This document shows, piece by piece, positions 14,001 to 24,500 of a DNA stretch of 64,000 bases (the stretch's first letter is position 1; each line of letters opens with the position of its first letter). This DNA is from Lingula anatina (Eukaryota; Brachiopoda; Lingulata; Lingulida; Lingulidae), in contig NW_019775869.1 in the NCBI RefSeq assembly GCF_001039355.2, forward strand, positions 753,268 to 817,267, given 5' to 3'. The notes beneath the pieces were generated by a model that worked only from the letters and a program-made list of their open reading frames with translations, was not told the DNA's origin and did no database searches. Position numbers and translations under genes: made by a program.

Positions 14001-17000
14001 TGAACGCTGTGTGTTTTTCTAAAATTGAACATCACCACAATCTAAATGAAGAGGATTTTAATCCAGACCAAATATAACCTCCTACAGAAATGGATGTCTA
14101 AAATTGAACATCACCACAATCTAAATGAACAGGATTTGGTCCAGACTGAATATAACCTGCTACAGAAATGGATTTGGCTTACAAAATATTAAAAGAAGGT
14201 TAAATCCTGAACAGAGCTTCTGTCAAAACACTGGGCCTGTTCAGAGCCCAGTTGTGCTGCAAACTAAGACACGGATCAAATATGACATGACCCACTGAGA
14301 TTTAATTGCTCTGCCACTGCAGGCATGGTGTATGTGGGAGGCAGGGAATCTATTATCAGTGAGCACCATATTTGTTCTATGGATCAGTTAGTCCGTTGAT
14401 CAACTTGGTACTGAATAGGCCCTAGCTTATATAACCCATATGACCTTACCTGTACAAAGATATATTCATTCTGTACTACCAGGGACTCCACTGCTATGGT
14501 CCCCAGTGCACTGCTCAGGTCAGTCAGTGGACTACAGTGGACATTGTCCGACTCTGTCCACTCTATGATGCAGGCTTTGTAATGCATTTGTCCTACAGAC
14601 AGAAAATATAGACAGTAATTCTCTAGTATGACATATTTTAAAAAGAAAATAGTCTACATAGATGCCTTCCCAATTTCATTCAAAATTTATTTCTTTATTC
14701 ATTTGATGCAATGTACTATTAATGCTTAAATCATTTTTTTTTTACATACATACTACTTAATCTATACACAAAATACGCAGCAATATTCAAAATTAGAAAA
14801 AAAAATTGAACAACATCTAAACCATAATTAGTGTACAAAAAGACAATTACCTGTCACTGGGTCAGCAATCTCCATGTGCACTGTCATGTTGTTTGTATCA
14901 ACACCAGGAATAAACCTGGAATACACAAAAATTCTAAAAAAAAATACACTTAAGAATGGAAATATTTCATCACTGCAGATGCAGATTCAAATAGCATTGG
15001 AATTGATTAGAAATAATGGAAAATAACAATGATTTTCTGCTATCAATAAATAAAGACCAAAACAAAACTGAGTATGAAAATTGTAAGCCCCCCCCCCCCA
15101 AAAAAAAAAAAAAAAAAAAAAAAAAAATAATAATAATAATAATAATAATTAGAATCATCAACTCTGCTTTCTCTCTCATCCTTATGCAGGGTACCCTCTT
15201 GTGTGTGTGCCACATACCAAAAGAACCGGCTGTCTGCTCCATCCTGAAGCTTCTTCCATGTTTTCCCAAGATCTCTGCTTACAAACAACTGAAATAAAAA
15301 AATTGAACACCTTATCCATAGACAACTGTAACTACTATCTGCAATCATTTTTGAAATAATTTTCTCATTAAAATAAATATTATTGCATAATTACTTATGG
15401 ACAGCCCTGCCAAATTCAAGGTGAGAATCGGATATTCGACAGTACCCATGATAAATGAATATTGTATGTGAATGTAAATAAACAGTACTACGTAACGGAA
15501 ACAAAGCTAAAGATATTGGTGATCCGAACCGACATCAATTTTGCTCCAGTAGGATGTTTTATTTTTTCCTAAATTAGTAAAATGATTTTTTGAAAGATAA
15601 ATTCAACAATAGTTCATGTGTATATTTCATTTTCTATTCTCACTCAACATGAAGGATTTTGAACCAGGGGCAGAAATATGAATTCAATTTTCAAAACAAA
15701 TTCACTATAAAATTGCGTCCTACCTGTTCCTGTGTGTAGGAGTACCCAAGCAGTACATTCTCCAGTATGGGGTTAAACACAAGACGCTGGGGATTAAACT
15801 GTGTGTGGTGTGGACCAGAGAGCGTCTTGCCCTCATCATCCGTCACGTACACTGCTCTGTTTTTTCTGTCGGCAAATATCAGCTACGAAGAGGAAACATA
15901 ACAAATGTATTAACAGAACTGAAGTGAACTGACTTCTACAGGCCAGTGAGGCAAAATTTACATACCTTGGGAAATAATGCACTATTTCTGTCAGTTACAC
16001 AAGTCTTCCCTATCCATTTTTTTCTAATTTGTCTTAATATGCTATTGATCCATTTCACTTTTGTTCTTTATGGTACGTGTTCTTTAATTTCCAAAATACA
16101 AAATCTTTAGAAGTTGACTGTGTACCTTTGTGTAGTTGTTAGGATCAACAAAAAAGCTGGAAATTACTGAATTTTGGGGGGTGATTTCATCAAAAGTCAC
16201 TCCATAATTCAGAGATCTGGAAAATAACACATGAAGGCAGTATGGAAATAAATGTGCTATTTAGCATACACTGCTTTCATGATCTGGTACATGAAAAAAC
16301 AGTAGAATGAAAAAATATTTTCTTGTTTCTAGATTGCTACAAATTTTCTATGCAATATATGCTTCTTTAAAAGATACGTGTATTAGTATACTTGAAAATA
16401 AATAATGCAGATTAAAATCCATCATAATGTGTATTTGAAGTAAGGTTTTTAAACTAATTCCAATTCATATTTTAGTTTGTATTCATTCATCAAATCTATG
16501 TCAATTTGGATCAATTACCTGTACATGTATATACCTGTATATATATACAATTACCTGTATAGTGATGAGCTGTTAACTACTCCATCAATAACTTCTCTTG
16601 TTAGTAGAAAGATGGCCTGCAATAATAAATTCCGTACATGCCAATAAAACAATGAAATCTTTCTGTGATCAACAGAAATTATTGTAAAACATAAATGTAA
16701 AATTTCTGAACCTTAAAGCATAACATCGAGTCATATGTGGTGTCATTTTTAAAGATCGAACAGTACAGTAGTGCACAACATTAAGTAAAATAAAATAATA
16801 TGCCTCTTCAGTATGAACCTGGTACAAACAAAGAAGGACAAGCAGAGATAAGACTAGCTGGGACCCAGTATTGCGTAGGATGTGCACGTACATGTACAGT
16901 ACCTTAATCTCTCAATACAGTGTATTATATTCTACAACGATGTATTATTGATATGATATTGATGTTTTGGTAAACTTTGTTCTCTTGTCCTGATATAACT

Positions 17001-17328
17001 GCTATATTTATTTAAGGTATCAATGTATCCTTACGTTGCTGTCGCTTCCCGACCAGTGGACCACGGCCTGTTTGTGGTTCTTGTTTTTAAATGTATTCAC
17101 ATGAACTTCGACATGGGAATCGCTCACTCCCATTTTTCCACGATTATTTTTGGATGATTCTCGTCGTATTCGATTTAGCTCATGCTCCAGCTTATCTCCA
17201 TCGCCAAGAGACACAACTCGAGGCTCATAGATGTCATCTCTGTATTTGATCTTTGCAGTCACCGATGAGAAAATTACAACAAAAACAAAAACACTAACAG
17301 CAATCCAAAGGTGGCCTTGAAGAGCCAT
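5005..17328 (-). CDS. SorCS-like VPS10-domain sorting receptor
   Basis: This is a type I membrane receptor of the sortilin/SorCS family, expected to bind ligands in the lumen or outside the cell and sort cargo between Golgi, surface and endosomes. Exons from 5' to 3': 17035-17328, 16555-16616, 16126-16216, 15724-15882, 15218-15288, 14851-14915, 14450-14592, 13929-14018, 13532-13702, 13155-13280, 12697-12802, 12290-12369, 11925-12013, 11127-11231, 10666-10786, 10349-10479, [one exon not found], 9708-9885, 9183-9375, 8712-8860, 8369-8498, 7909-8039, 7566-7682, 7323-7422, 6964-7078, 6615-6787, 5005-5069. Phases agree at every junction except around the missing exon. The visible protein is about 1,084 residues. 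Order is signal peptide, propeptide, VPS10 propeller, 10CC cysteines, PKD domains, membrane-proximal domain, TM helix and short tail. PKD domains mark the SorCS branch rather than sortilin or SorLA. Confidence 0.93.
5700..6165 (-). CDS. SorCS-like TM and tail exons (copy A, second haplotype copy)
   Basis: Exons 6051-6165 and 5700-5872 repeat the TM and tail exons of copy B. The TM exon is identical as read; the tail exon differs only at synonymous positions (for example in the AVPAFGD codons). Flanking intron sequence shows SNPs and a small length change. The copy lies between single Ns at 5498 and 6412. It is most simply a second allele placed in tandem by the assembler, not a second functional exon pair. 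Confidence 0.8.
6333..6363. repeat. Short perfect hairpin at the edge of the duplicated block
   Basis: TGTACAGACACA and TGTGTCTGTACA form 12-base inverted arms separated by two bases. The hairpin lies where copy A sequence stops matching copy B, about 60 bases before the N at 6412. It could be a small allele-specific insertion such as the end of an inverted-repeat element. Confidence 0.6.
6615..7078 (-). CDS. SorCS-like TM and tail exons (copy B, contiguous with upstream exons)
   Basis: Exon 6964-7078 encodes a single transmembrane helix of about 25 residues (VPVFVAVPVAVITVLVMGL...), preceded by basic HKRN. It ends in phase 2 at a GTTAGT donor. Exon 6615-6787 encodes the cytosolic tail, with basic RLLRANEQADRLL followed by an acidic DSPDEDDDD cluster of the kind used for adaptor binding. 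A GTTAGG donor at 6613-6614 ends it in phase 1. If that donor is not used, translation stops two codons later at TAG (6610-6612). Confidence 0.85.
7323..8039 (-). CDS. SorCS-like exons 21-23: membrane-proximal domain
   Basis: Exons 7909-8039, 7566-7682 and 7323-7422 encode the domain between the PKD repeats and the membrane. It contains VDVVILPPT and the helical segment VAQKLIDAVAAHNL. The arrangement matches the C-terminal ectodomain of SorCS proteins. Exon 23 uses a GTTGGT donor and ends in phase 1, which fits the TM exon copy at 6964-7078. Confidence 0.85.
8369..9885 (-). CDS. SorCS-like exons 17-20: PKD domains
   Basis: Exons 9708-9885, 9183-9375, 8712-8860 and 8369-8498 encode two PKD-type immunoglobulin-like folds. 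The first shows FGDG followed by HQFLKAGTYHVTVQATN; the second shows PGNYTVHVTAVN. The start of 9708-9885 (YRKVAADKC) is the conserved end of the 10CC module. PKD domains in a VPS10 receptor are characteristic of the SorCS subfamily, where they mediate dimerisation. Confidence 0.88.
9525..9590. repeat. 33-base direct repeat with CACGTG
   Basis: Two adjacent copies of a unit containing TTTCACGTGAAACTTTTATT lie in a SorCS-like intron, with CACGTG starting at 9525 and 9558. This is a simple local duplication; CACGTG is also the E-box core, but nothing else supports a regulatory role. Confidence 0.7.
10136..10136. other. Single N at site of missing SorCS-like exon
   Basis: One N lies in the intron where an exon of the 10CC module should be. 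Single Ns at 5498, 6412 and 58610 are assembly joins, so this one may mark lost sequence. Another single N at 11690 lies in an intron with no obvious consequence. Confidence 0.8.
10349..10786 (-). CDS. SorCS-like exons 15-16: first part of 10CC cysteine module
   Basis: Exons 10666-10786 and 10349-10479 encode the cysteine-rich module that closes the VPS10 domain, including CTDKNYEHW, CTLGER and the CTCTVEDFEW segment that corresponds to the family's C-x-C-x4-DFE motif. Exon 16 ends in phase 2 with TG. Joining it directly to the next recognisable exon (9708-9885, beginning A-TAT-CGT) would create TGA, so an intervening exon is required. Confidence 0.88.
11127..16616 (-). CDS. SorCS-like exons 2-14: VPS10 beta-propeller
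   Basis: Thirteen exons encode the ten-bladed VPS10 propeller. Asp-box (BNR-like) turns can be read in several exons: TDDEGKTL (exon 15724-15882), SRDLGKTW (15218-15288), TYDKGGNW (13155-13280), SRDGGHTW (12290-12369) and STDVGGTW (11127-11231). The exon at 13929-14018 carries the YVSYRR segment that I associate with SorCS-type receptors. No stop or frameshift occurs, and all introns have GT-AG ends on the minus strand. Confidence 0.9.
14018..14175. repeat. 79-base imperfect tandem duplication next to an exon
   Basis: Two copies starting TCTAAAATTGAACATCACC begin at 14018 and 14097. The first copy includes the minus-strand acceptor (TTTTAG) of exon 13929-14018, so the acceptor and branch region have been partly copied into the intron. 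Copies differ at several positions, so this is not a recent assembly duplicate. Confidence 0.75.
15091..15150. repeat. Low-complexity C/A run and (AAT)n microsatellite
   Basis: A C homopolymer runs into a long A homopolymer and then about seven AAT units, all in the intron immediately 3' of the exon at 15218-15288. It is simple sequence and open frames through it are spurious. Confidence 0.9.
17035..17328 (-). CDS. SorCS-like exon 1: signal peptide and propeptide
   Basis: The ATG at 17326-17328 is chosen because it has a good context (A at -3, G at +4) and is followed at once by a hydrophobic signal sequence of about 20 residues (WIAVSVFVFVVIFSSVTA). In-frame sequence further upstream has no ATG. 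The exon encodes 98 residues. A basic RIRR site near residues 55-58 matches the furin-type propeptide cleavage site typical of VPS10 receptors. The exon ends in phase 0 just after a VVHWSGSDSN stretch, where the mature VPS10 domain begins. Confidence 0.9.
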
Positions 17329-17473
17329 GATTTTCTGCGAACCTACAATTTTACCTGTTGAAGTTCGCTTTGCCAATATTAAAAGGTGTAAGCACTTAAA
17401 CTCGTGTTTATATATTTTAAAATATTTCAGACATTAAACACAGAGCGATCCAGGGCGAACAGACACAAGTGCA

Positions 17474-17515
17474 AGTTCACGTTAAGGTCACCAGGGTCAA
17501 AGGTCATAGAGGTCA
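17474..17515. promoter_or_regulatory. Cluster of five nuclear-receptor half-sites
   Basis: Five RGKTCA half-sites lie in direct orientation on the plus strand: AGTTCA 17474, AGGTCA 17485, GGGTCA 17494, AGGTCA 17501 and AGGTCA 17510. Spacers are 5, 3, 1 and 3 bases, giving a DR5 (retinoic-acid-receptor type), a DR1 (RXR/HNF4/COUP type) and two DR3 spacings in 42 bases. The cluster is about 145-190 bases upstream of the SorCS-like ATG, in its probable promoter or 5' UTR. It could also act on P5CS, which starts 3.6 kb away in the other direction. Confidence 0.6.
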
Positions 17516-17797
17516 TTTGAGCCCACGTTGAATGGTGCGTGTAAAAATTCAGTGCAAGGCTTGAATCGGTGGTGGATGTTTTTGTTTTTCTCTGCAGAGA
17601 AAGCGTTGCTTCGGCGAAGGAACTGGCGGTAATTACTGTATTCAAATAGCCACTGAGACGGACAGCAGGTAAACATATTTTCTGTAATTATTAGTATTTT
17701 TTCAGTGATAAATGAAAGTATATATTATTCACTTTCACTTGATAAAAACATAAACAATGACCAACGAGAGACAATTAGACGGGGGGGGGGGGGGGGG

Positions 17798-17995
17798 NNN
17801 NNNNNNNNNNNNNNNNNNNNNNNNNNNNNNNNNNNNNNNNNNNNNNNNNNNNNNNNNNNNNNNNNNNNNNNNNNNNNNNNNNNNNNNNNNNNNNNNNNNN
17901 NNNNNNNNNNNNNNNNNNNNNNNNNNNNNNNNNNNNNNNNNNNNNNNNNNNNNNNNNNNNNNNNNNNNNNNNNNNNNNNNNNNNNNNNNNNNNNN
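17798..17995. other. Assembly gap of 198 Ns flanked by poly-G
   Basis: Ns run from 17798 to 17995 with G homopolymers on both sides, which suggests sequencing or assembly failed in a G-rich tract. Open frames running through it are not real. Confidence 0.97.
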
Positions 17996-20900
17996 CGGGG
18001 GGGGGGGGAGGCGAACTGGTAGAGCTAGGAATCAACAGGTTCTTATTATTTAGGTTATAATATAGCGATCAGGGAGTGGAAACTGGTTGTGGGTGTTAAT
18101 GAAAATGTAAACGTTTGGTAGTTACAGTATGTGAGTGAATATGGATATCATTCATATTGTACTAAGTACCGGTACTTCCGTCGGTATCCACGTATTGCGT
18201 CACTAGGCCAAGTGTTGCATCAGCCGGTTTCCTTCAGTCGTCTCAGTAGAACTCAAATAACGTCGGTGTATAATTATAAACTATACCATACCTTAATAAC
18301 ACCTTATGCCTGATGATTTAACAAGAAAATGAAACGTTAGGAGATAATTATTTGCATACATGTATTCTGTATATAAGATTGTTCAGATTGTTTGTTCCAG
18401 CTCAAGATATTAGTAATAGGTTAAATAGTTTATTCAAATCAAGTGTACTACTGTCTTGATAATTAGGTACCAGTACAACACATAAAACGGTATAATATAA
18501 TGCAGTATAATACATGGGAGGTTGAAATATAATGTAAGAAACTCATGCAAATTATGCACTACCAAGCATTTGAGTTTATAACTGGATGGAACCGGTATAA
18601 GTTGATATATCTCAGCTTTGTAAGGTTAATGACGTGAATCAGGAATTAACCTTGATTTGAAAAATGAATGGATTGCAAAGGTGTGGTGAATAATAGTAAT
18701 AGTAATAATATATAATAATAATGAATGATAAAATAATACATCTATCTGTAGGATGGGATGAAATGATGAGTGACAGTGTAGATCTTATTAAATGTACTTT
18801 ACAATATATAGTGGAATAATGTGGCATCAGAAAAACAACTAAACTTTGTTATAAATTAAAGTATAAAAAAATAGCTGATTGAACTTTGCACAATGTATAT
18901 TTTCTATGAATTGTAAGGAGGGTTACCATTAAACATGCATAATTGTTGTGGTGCTATATTACAAGGCTTGATACTGCTATGTAGATATATTTAGTTCATT
19001 TTCTAAGCAACTTACATATGCAAATTACCAATTATAATTCTTGTTCAAAGTAAGCTGATAAGAATGACATCTATCTCTACCAGACAGTCTGGTCTTGAGG
19101 GTTTAATGTTAAAGTTCAGTGGTTGTTGAGATGGGTATAGGAACAGTTGCATCCAATATTTATACTAATGAAAATGGAGCAGATGAAAATAATAATAATA
19201 AATACACAGAATACAAATTGGGTAACACTTGTATATGTATATATGTCTGGTTGATGACATGGTGGCAGAAATAAAACTATACATTGCCTCCCACCCACTC
19301 ACCCCCTCCAAACACTGTACTGTAGCCTCTCTATACAACCTTTGTACCCACTCCTTAACTCTGTTTACATGTCTGGCTGAGGTGAGGTAATTAATCTTAT
19401 ATAACATGGCTAGTAATTTCATAAAGGGACAAATGATGAAATATTGGCACAAAAACTATTATTCACAAGTTTTCTTCAACTGTTTCTTAAACACTAACTC
19501 AATCCTCACTATTTATTATAGTGTTAAAGTGGTTTTTAAATACTACAAAATATTCATTTTAAATATAATTTTTTCTACCATTGGCCAAGGAAACAGGGGT
19601 TAAAATGAAATATTTTAAAAAGGGCTTTTAGATATGATGAGCACATGCCATTGAAATAGTGAAAGGGAAGATTACATGTAAAGATGTACAGTAGGTGCTC
19701 CATTTACTGCCTCTGTAACCTATTTGTCTGGATACTTACCCCAATATTGAAATTGTGACACAATTTAGATGACCTTTTACTTTGCATGCAGTCAGTTCAT
19801 GACAAATGGTGCAAGGTGCAACAATATTATTATTATTATTATGTTCCTCCACCCTTTTATCTATCCTTGGGGACAGATAGCCCTACTTTTTATCAATGCT
19901 CATGATAGTCCATTTGTTTGCTTGTTTATGTGCAAAGAAAATATATCAGCTGAAGGCCCACATTTATCTGCCATTGTGTTAATTTTTAAATTTTTTCTTA
20001 TTTCATAAAAGTTTGTGAATGGATGATATTTGTTTGGAAAAGAGAAAGTATCTCCAAAGACAATATTTAATACATTTAATTTAATTAAACTTGATTATCA
20101 ATAACAGGGGTGTACTGCACCTATCTATACTTATACTACATGTAGCATGCTAAAAGTTATGAGAGTACTTAAGATAATTTTTTAGGGCATATTAGAATTG
20201 GTTTCTACCATTCCATCATGTACTTAGTTTTGTTATAAACCCAAAGACAGACCTGACATATGGCCCAAGCAAATGCACTGGGGTAGTCAGGCTACACTGA
20301 GTAACATGCACTTAGCCCTATTCACCTTAGTTAATTGCTAGCTATGTTTCTATTAGAGAACTAAGCCTGGAAACTGCTTTCTATGTAAATAGTGCAATAT
20401 AAAACATGAATGGTCTTTAAGAAAATCCACACTATGTCTTCATTGTGATGTGCATGCCAATTTATGCTGATGTGACCTTTCTCTACATGGCAATTGCATG
20501 TGTTAAGTTCATAATATGTGAGAAACAAATGGTGCGTTGTACTTTATACTATCTTAGAGAAAGCGTACAGAACTCGGAATTAGATTTAATGTGTAATTGT
20601 GTCTTCTTAATGAGTTAATTAAATGAGTAAAAGCAACTTTTTCAATTTTGTTATTAAACATATTCTTGAAGGTAAGTCAGGAAGCGAAAGATAGTAATTT
20701 AAATTAGTTTGGTAGAAAATATCATTTATGTACATTTGAAATTAAAGAATGAGGACTAATGTGCATTTCAAATTATTTTAATTCAGTGGTTGAGATTTAT
20801 TAGTGCCCTTAGGACATGGATACTGTTCAGGAGTTCATTGTGCATAATGAATACTAAAACAAAAAATTTTTAACGTTATAGATTTGTACATTAAAAAATT

Positions 20901-21116
20901 ATTAGTTTGCAAAAAAGAAAAGGTCAATATGAGGAAACTTGAAAAATTCAGTTTATTCATATTAATGGCTCATTTTTGATTGAGGAAACTTGATTTTTTT
21001 TTCAAAAGCCAAAAGAAATAGATATTGACATTCAAGATATTGGAGAGTATAAGTCTTCCAGTGGGAAATTAAGAAACACTAAAATCCTTCTCAATATCCT
21101 GATCCAGGTCACCATA

Positions 21117-21503
21117 ATGCAGGCATCAGTTTGCAGACATCACTGCAGATACCTACAGCGCCACACACAGCAAAGGTACTACGGCACTAGGATACCAAGG
21201 CCTGCCGTCCTTACCCCGGGGATGTTAAGATCTGTCCTGCATACCCCAGGGACTGTCTCCTCCTGGTCTGGTCTTGTGGCAACAGTCAGTGCATTGCATA
21301 CTAACAGCACACTGCAGAAGAGTGCCATTAAGTATCGTGCTGACTTGAAACATGGCCGTCGTATTGTGGTCAAGTTGGGAAGTGCAGTTATAACTCGTGA
21401 AGACGAATGTGGTCTAGCACTGGGAAGACTGGCTTCTATTGTTGAACAGGTTTGTTAGACTTTTTTGTTTCATTTTCTTTTATTTAGTTGTAAGATTTTG
21501 GGC

Positions 21504-21554
<51 letters not shown>

Positions 21555-24500
21555 ATTAAACATTTATGAAAATACTTTTCTTAAATTTTCATTGTTCTGA
21601 AAGTAATAAAATGGGAATGTGAATATTGATGTGCTTGAATCTGTTTACTTAATTCAAGTTATTTAACTTAAATATATATATAATACAAATTCATAGCAGA
21701 GGTACATATTTGTATATATTTCTAGGTTTCAGAACTTCAGAATCGGGGCTACCAGATGTTAATGGTGACCAGTGGTGCCGTTGCATTTGGGAAACAAAAA
21801 CTGCGCCACGAGATAATGATGTCCATGAGCATGCGCCAGACGCTGTCAGCTAGGGAAAATGGGAAGGTAGGGAAAAAACTGCAGAGGATGTGAAAAACAT
21901 TCCAAATTCATCAGTAATATTGTTCGGAGATTTTTATTTGTATGCAAGCAAAACATTTATGAAGCTTTTATGCTAGCTAACAGTCGACCTGTCAGACGTC
22001 AGACTGAGTAAATGTTACTGATTGAATGCTACGTTGTATAAATGTTTGTCTTGTGTACTCTTAATGATCTTTGGACCATATCTACAGTTAATAAATATTT
22101 TTGTTCAGCAATAATATTACGTTGAATTTATTCAAATTAATGTTTCACCTTGATTTAGCCTGTATTTAGGGCTTTGGTTAGACGTTCAAAGTTCTTTGGG
22201 GTTTTTTATTGATATTTAAGGGCAATTTGTGGCTTATCCTGTCATGAATGTTTACATATGTTGACTTATTTGTCAAGTGGCTAGATAGTGGAGACAAGAT
22301 TTAGATAAACATAAACATATTGATATGTTGTAGGAATGCTTATTGAGGTGACAACGTTGTTTATTTTAATGTTTGTGCTATAAGATACAAATTTTATGAT
22401 ATGTCTTTTTCAGCATTATTAATTATTGAATGTTTTGTATTCTTATTAAGAAATCTATCCATTTCATGCTGCATCAAATACTGAAAGACTTTTGTCTATT
22501 TGTTTTTATTTCAATCTCCAGCAAGGACGCCCAATTTTAGAGCCACGGGCGTGCGCAGCGGCGGGCCAGAGCGGTCTCATGTCCTTGTATGAGGCCATGT
22601 TTTTACAGTATGGCGTCAGAATAGCTCAGGTACATTGCATGTTTCAAGGACAGGGAGACAGCAGATGATACACAACGGAGCAAAATATCTGACTAAAATT
22701 GATACAGGATTTCAGAAAAATTGAATGAATTTTCCTAACAGACAACCTCATTTTGCATCAAAAATATTTCATTTGGTCAGGAATGAAACCCTGAATTAAA
22801 TTTGATGTCGTATTTTGCTCTGGTGATTTTATTGTGGTTGCAGGAATTTTTGGCATTTGAGGATGCATGCAGTCCTTTTACTTTATTTAAGTTATTTATT
22901 TTTTTATTTATGTTGGATAGATGGGTCATATATGGGAACCTTGTATTCATAGACTTATGTTCTCTTTTCTGTATTCTATCTGATGAACATCCCTGTTTCA
23001 AATTTCATTGCTGACATGTTTCACGTCAACATCTGCTGAGTTGTACTGTGAATTTCACAATCAGAAGCAGGCCATCTTGTTGACATCATTTTGCCAGCTT
23101 GGAGATAATCTTATCTTTACCAGACCCGATAGATATCATGTTTATAAATCTATAAACCATTATTATGGTAAAAAGAAAACACATACAACATTTTTTTTTT
23201 CAAGTTTGAATCAGATGTCTGATATTATTCCTGACTATTTATGGGTTCAAGCTGTCCCCAGATACCAGAGCAATGGCTACCCAGGCATTTCTGTCTACTT
23301 TTTTACAACCCCAAATTGTGTCTGAAAATTGCATTGTTAACCTTGGTAACAAGTGTTTTATCTGTTAGCAGACCTTCCAAAATGGGCCCCACCAGTGATC
23401 ATAACAGAAACATCTAAAGTTTTGTTGAATACACTTTTTACTGTCCAAATCCTATATATAGGACATTCTGAAACTCAAAAAGTAGAATGAACATTTGTTA
23501 TTCAGTATGATGAAGTCATATGATATGATATATGTTGGTAAAGGTCAGAGTTTTGGAGCAGATAAATACTCTACCAGTTGCCAACACTTGCATACAGAAG
23601 AAACATTGCTGGAAATGTCTCCCAAATATGACCTATTCTACTAACATCCCTTAGTTTCAGTTCTCATCTTTCTTTATTTACTCTGCTTTTAGTTTGTAGT
23701 TTTTCTCTTTTTTTAACTGTATTGTCTGTTCAGGGAGAGTTGACAGGGCCTAGTAGTCATGCCTTCTCTGCCTGTGGTATGGGTGGATTAATGGCACTGT
23801 ACAATCAGTTGTTTTCACAGTATGCCATCAAAACTGCACAGGTGATTATTAACAAACCCACCAAGTTTTTTTTCCACATTGTTTCTTAAATGTTATTATA
23901 AAGTCATGCCACTAAATTATTATATTATTGACTATATAGTAGCATAGAGTGAATTCGGTTTGTATGAATGAATGTACACTACTTAAAATTGAAGTTGTTT
24001 TGATTATTATGTTTTTTTTTTGCCTTGGGATTTTTTTTTCAATTAAAAATGCAACAGCACATTCAGTACTGGTAAGCTTTTCAAACTTTGTATAATCTCC
24101 TGAACCAGCATATTTAAAATCAACAGTATTTTAACAAGGTCTTTATCTTTTTATGCTAGTTGTATTAACTGACTGCTGTCACTTTTGCACATCAGTGGTG
24201 TTAACTTTTATTGTTTTCTTTTAACACTGACTAACTGTTTATTATTTGTTTCTAAATGATGTTGATAAATTCCAAAGATAATAGTCTGTTAATTTTTTAT
24301 TAGCAATGCATTAATTTGTATACATCAAATAGATCATTTAATGGCTAATATGGGTGTGCATGTTTCATTTAAAGTTAAGTTACCTTTTTCTCTAAATTTT
24401 TCAAAACTTTTACATTGGAGAAAGTTGCTTTTACTTATTAAGTATATCGACATCTAACAAATATGTTTTATGATAAGACATAAAAACATGTTAAGTATAA

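Larger units (their letters stand above)
17329..21116. other. Divergent intergenic region between SorCS-like and P5CS genes
   Basis: The two genes are head to head with 3.8 kb between start codons. The region holds the nuclear-receptor half-site cluster, a 198-base gap, AT-rich DNA and small AAT microsatellites (about 18690-18735 and 19187-19202). A possible acceptor just before 21107 suggests that P5CS has a 5' UTR exon upstream, but I could not place it. No other gene is supported. Confidence 0.6.

Noticed and set aside
17705-18053. Open frames running through the gap.
   Set aside because: They consist mostly of Ns and poly-G/poly-C translation.
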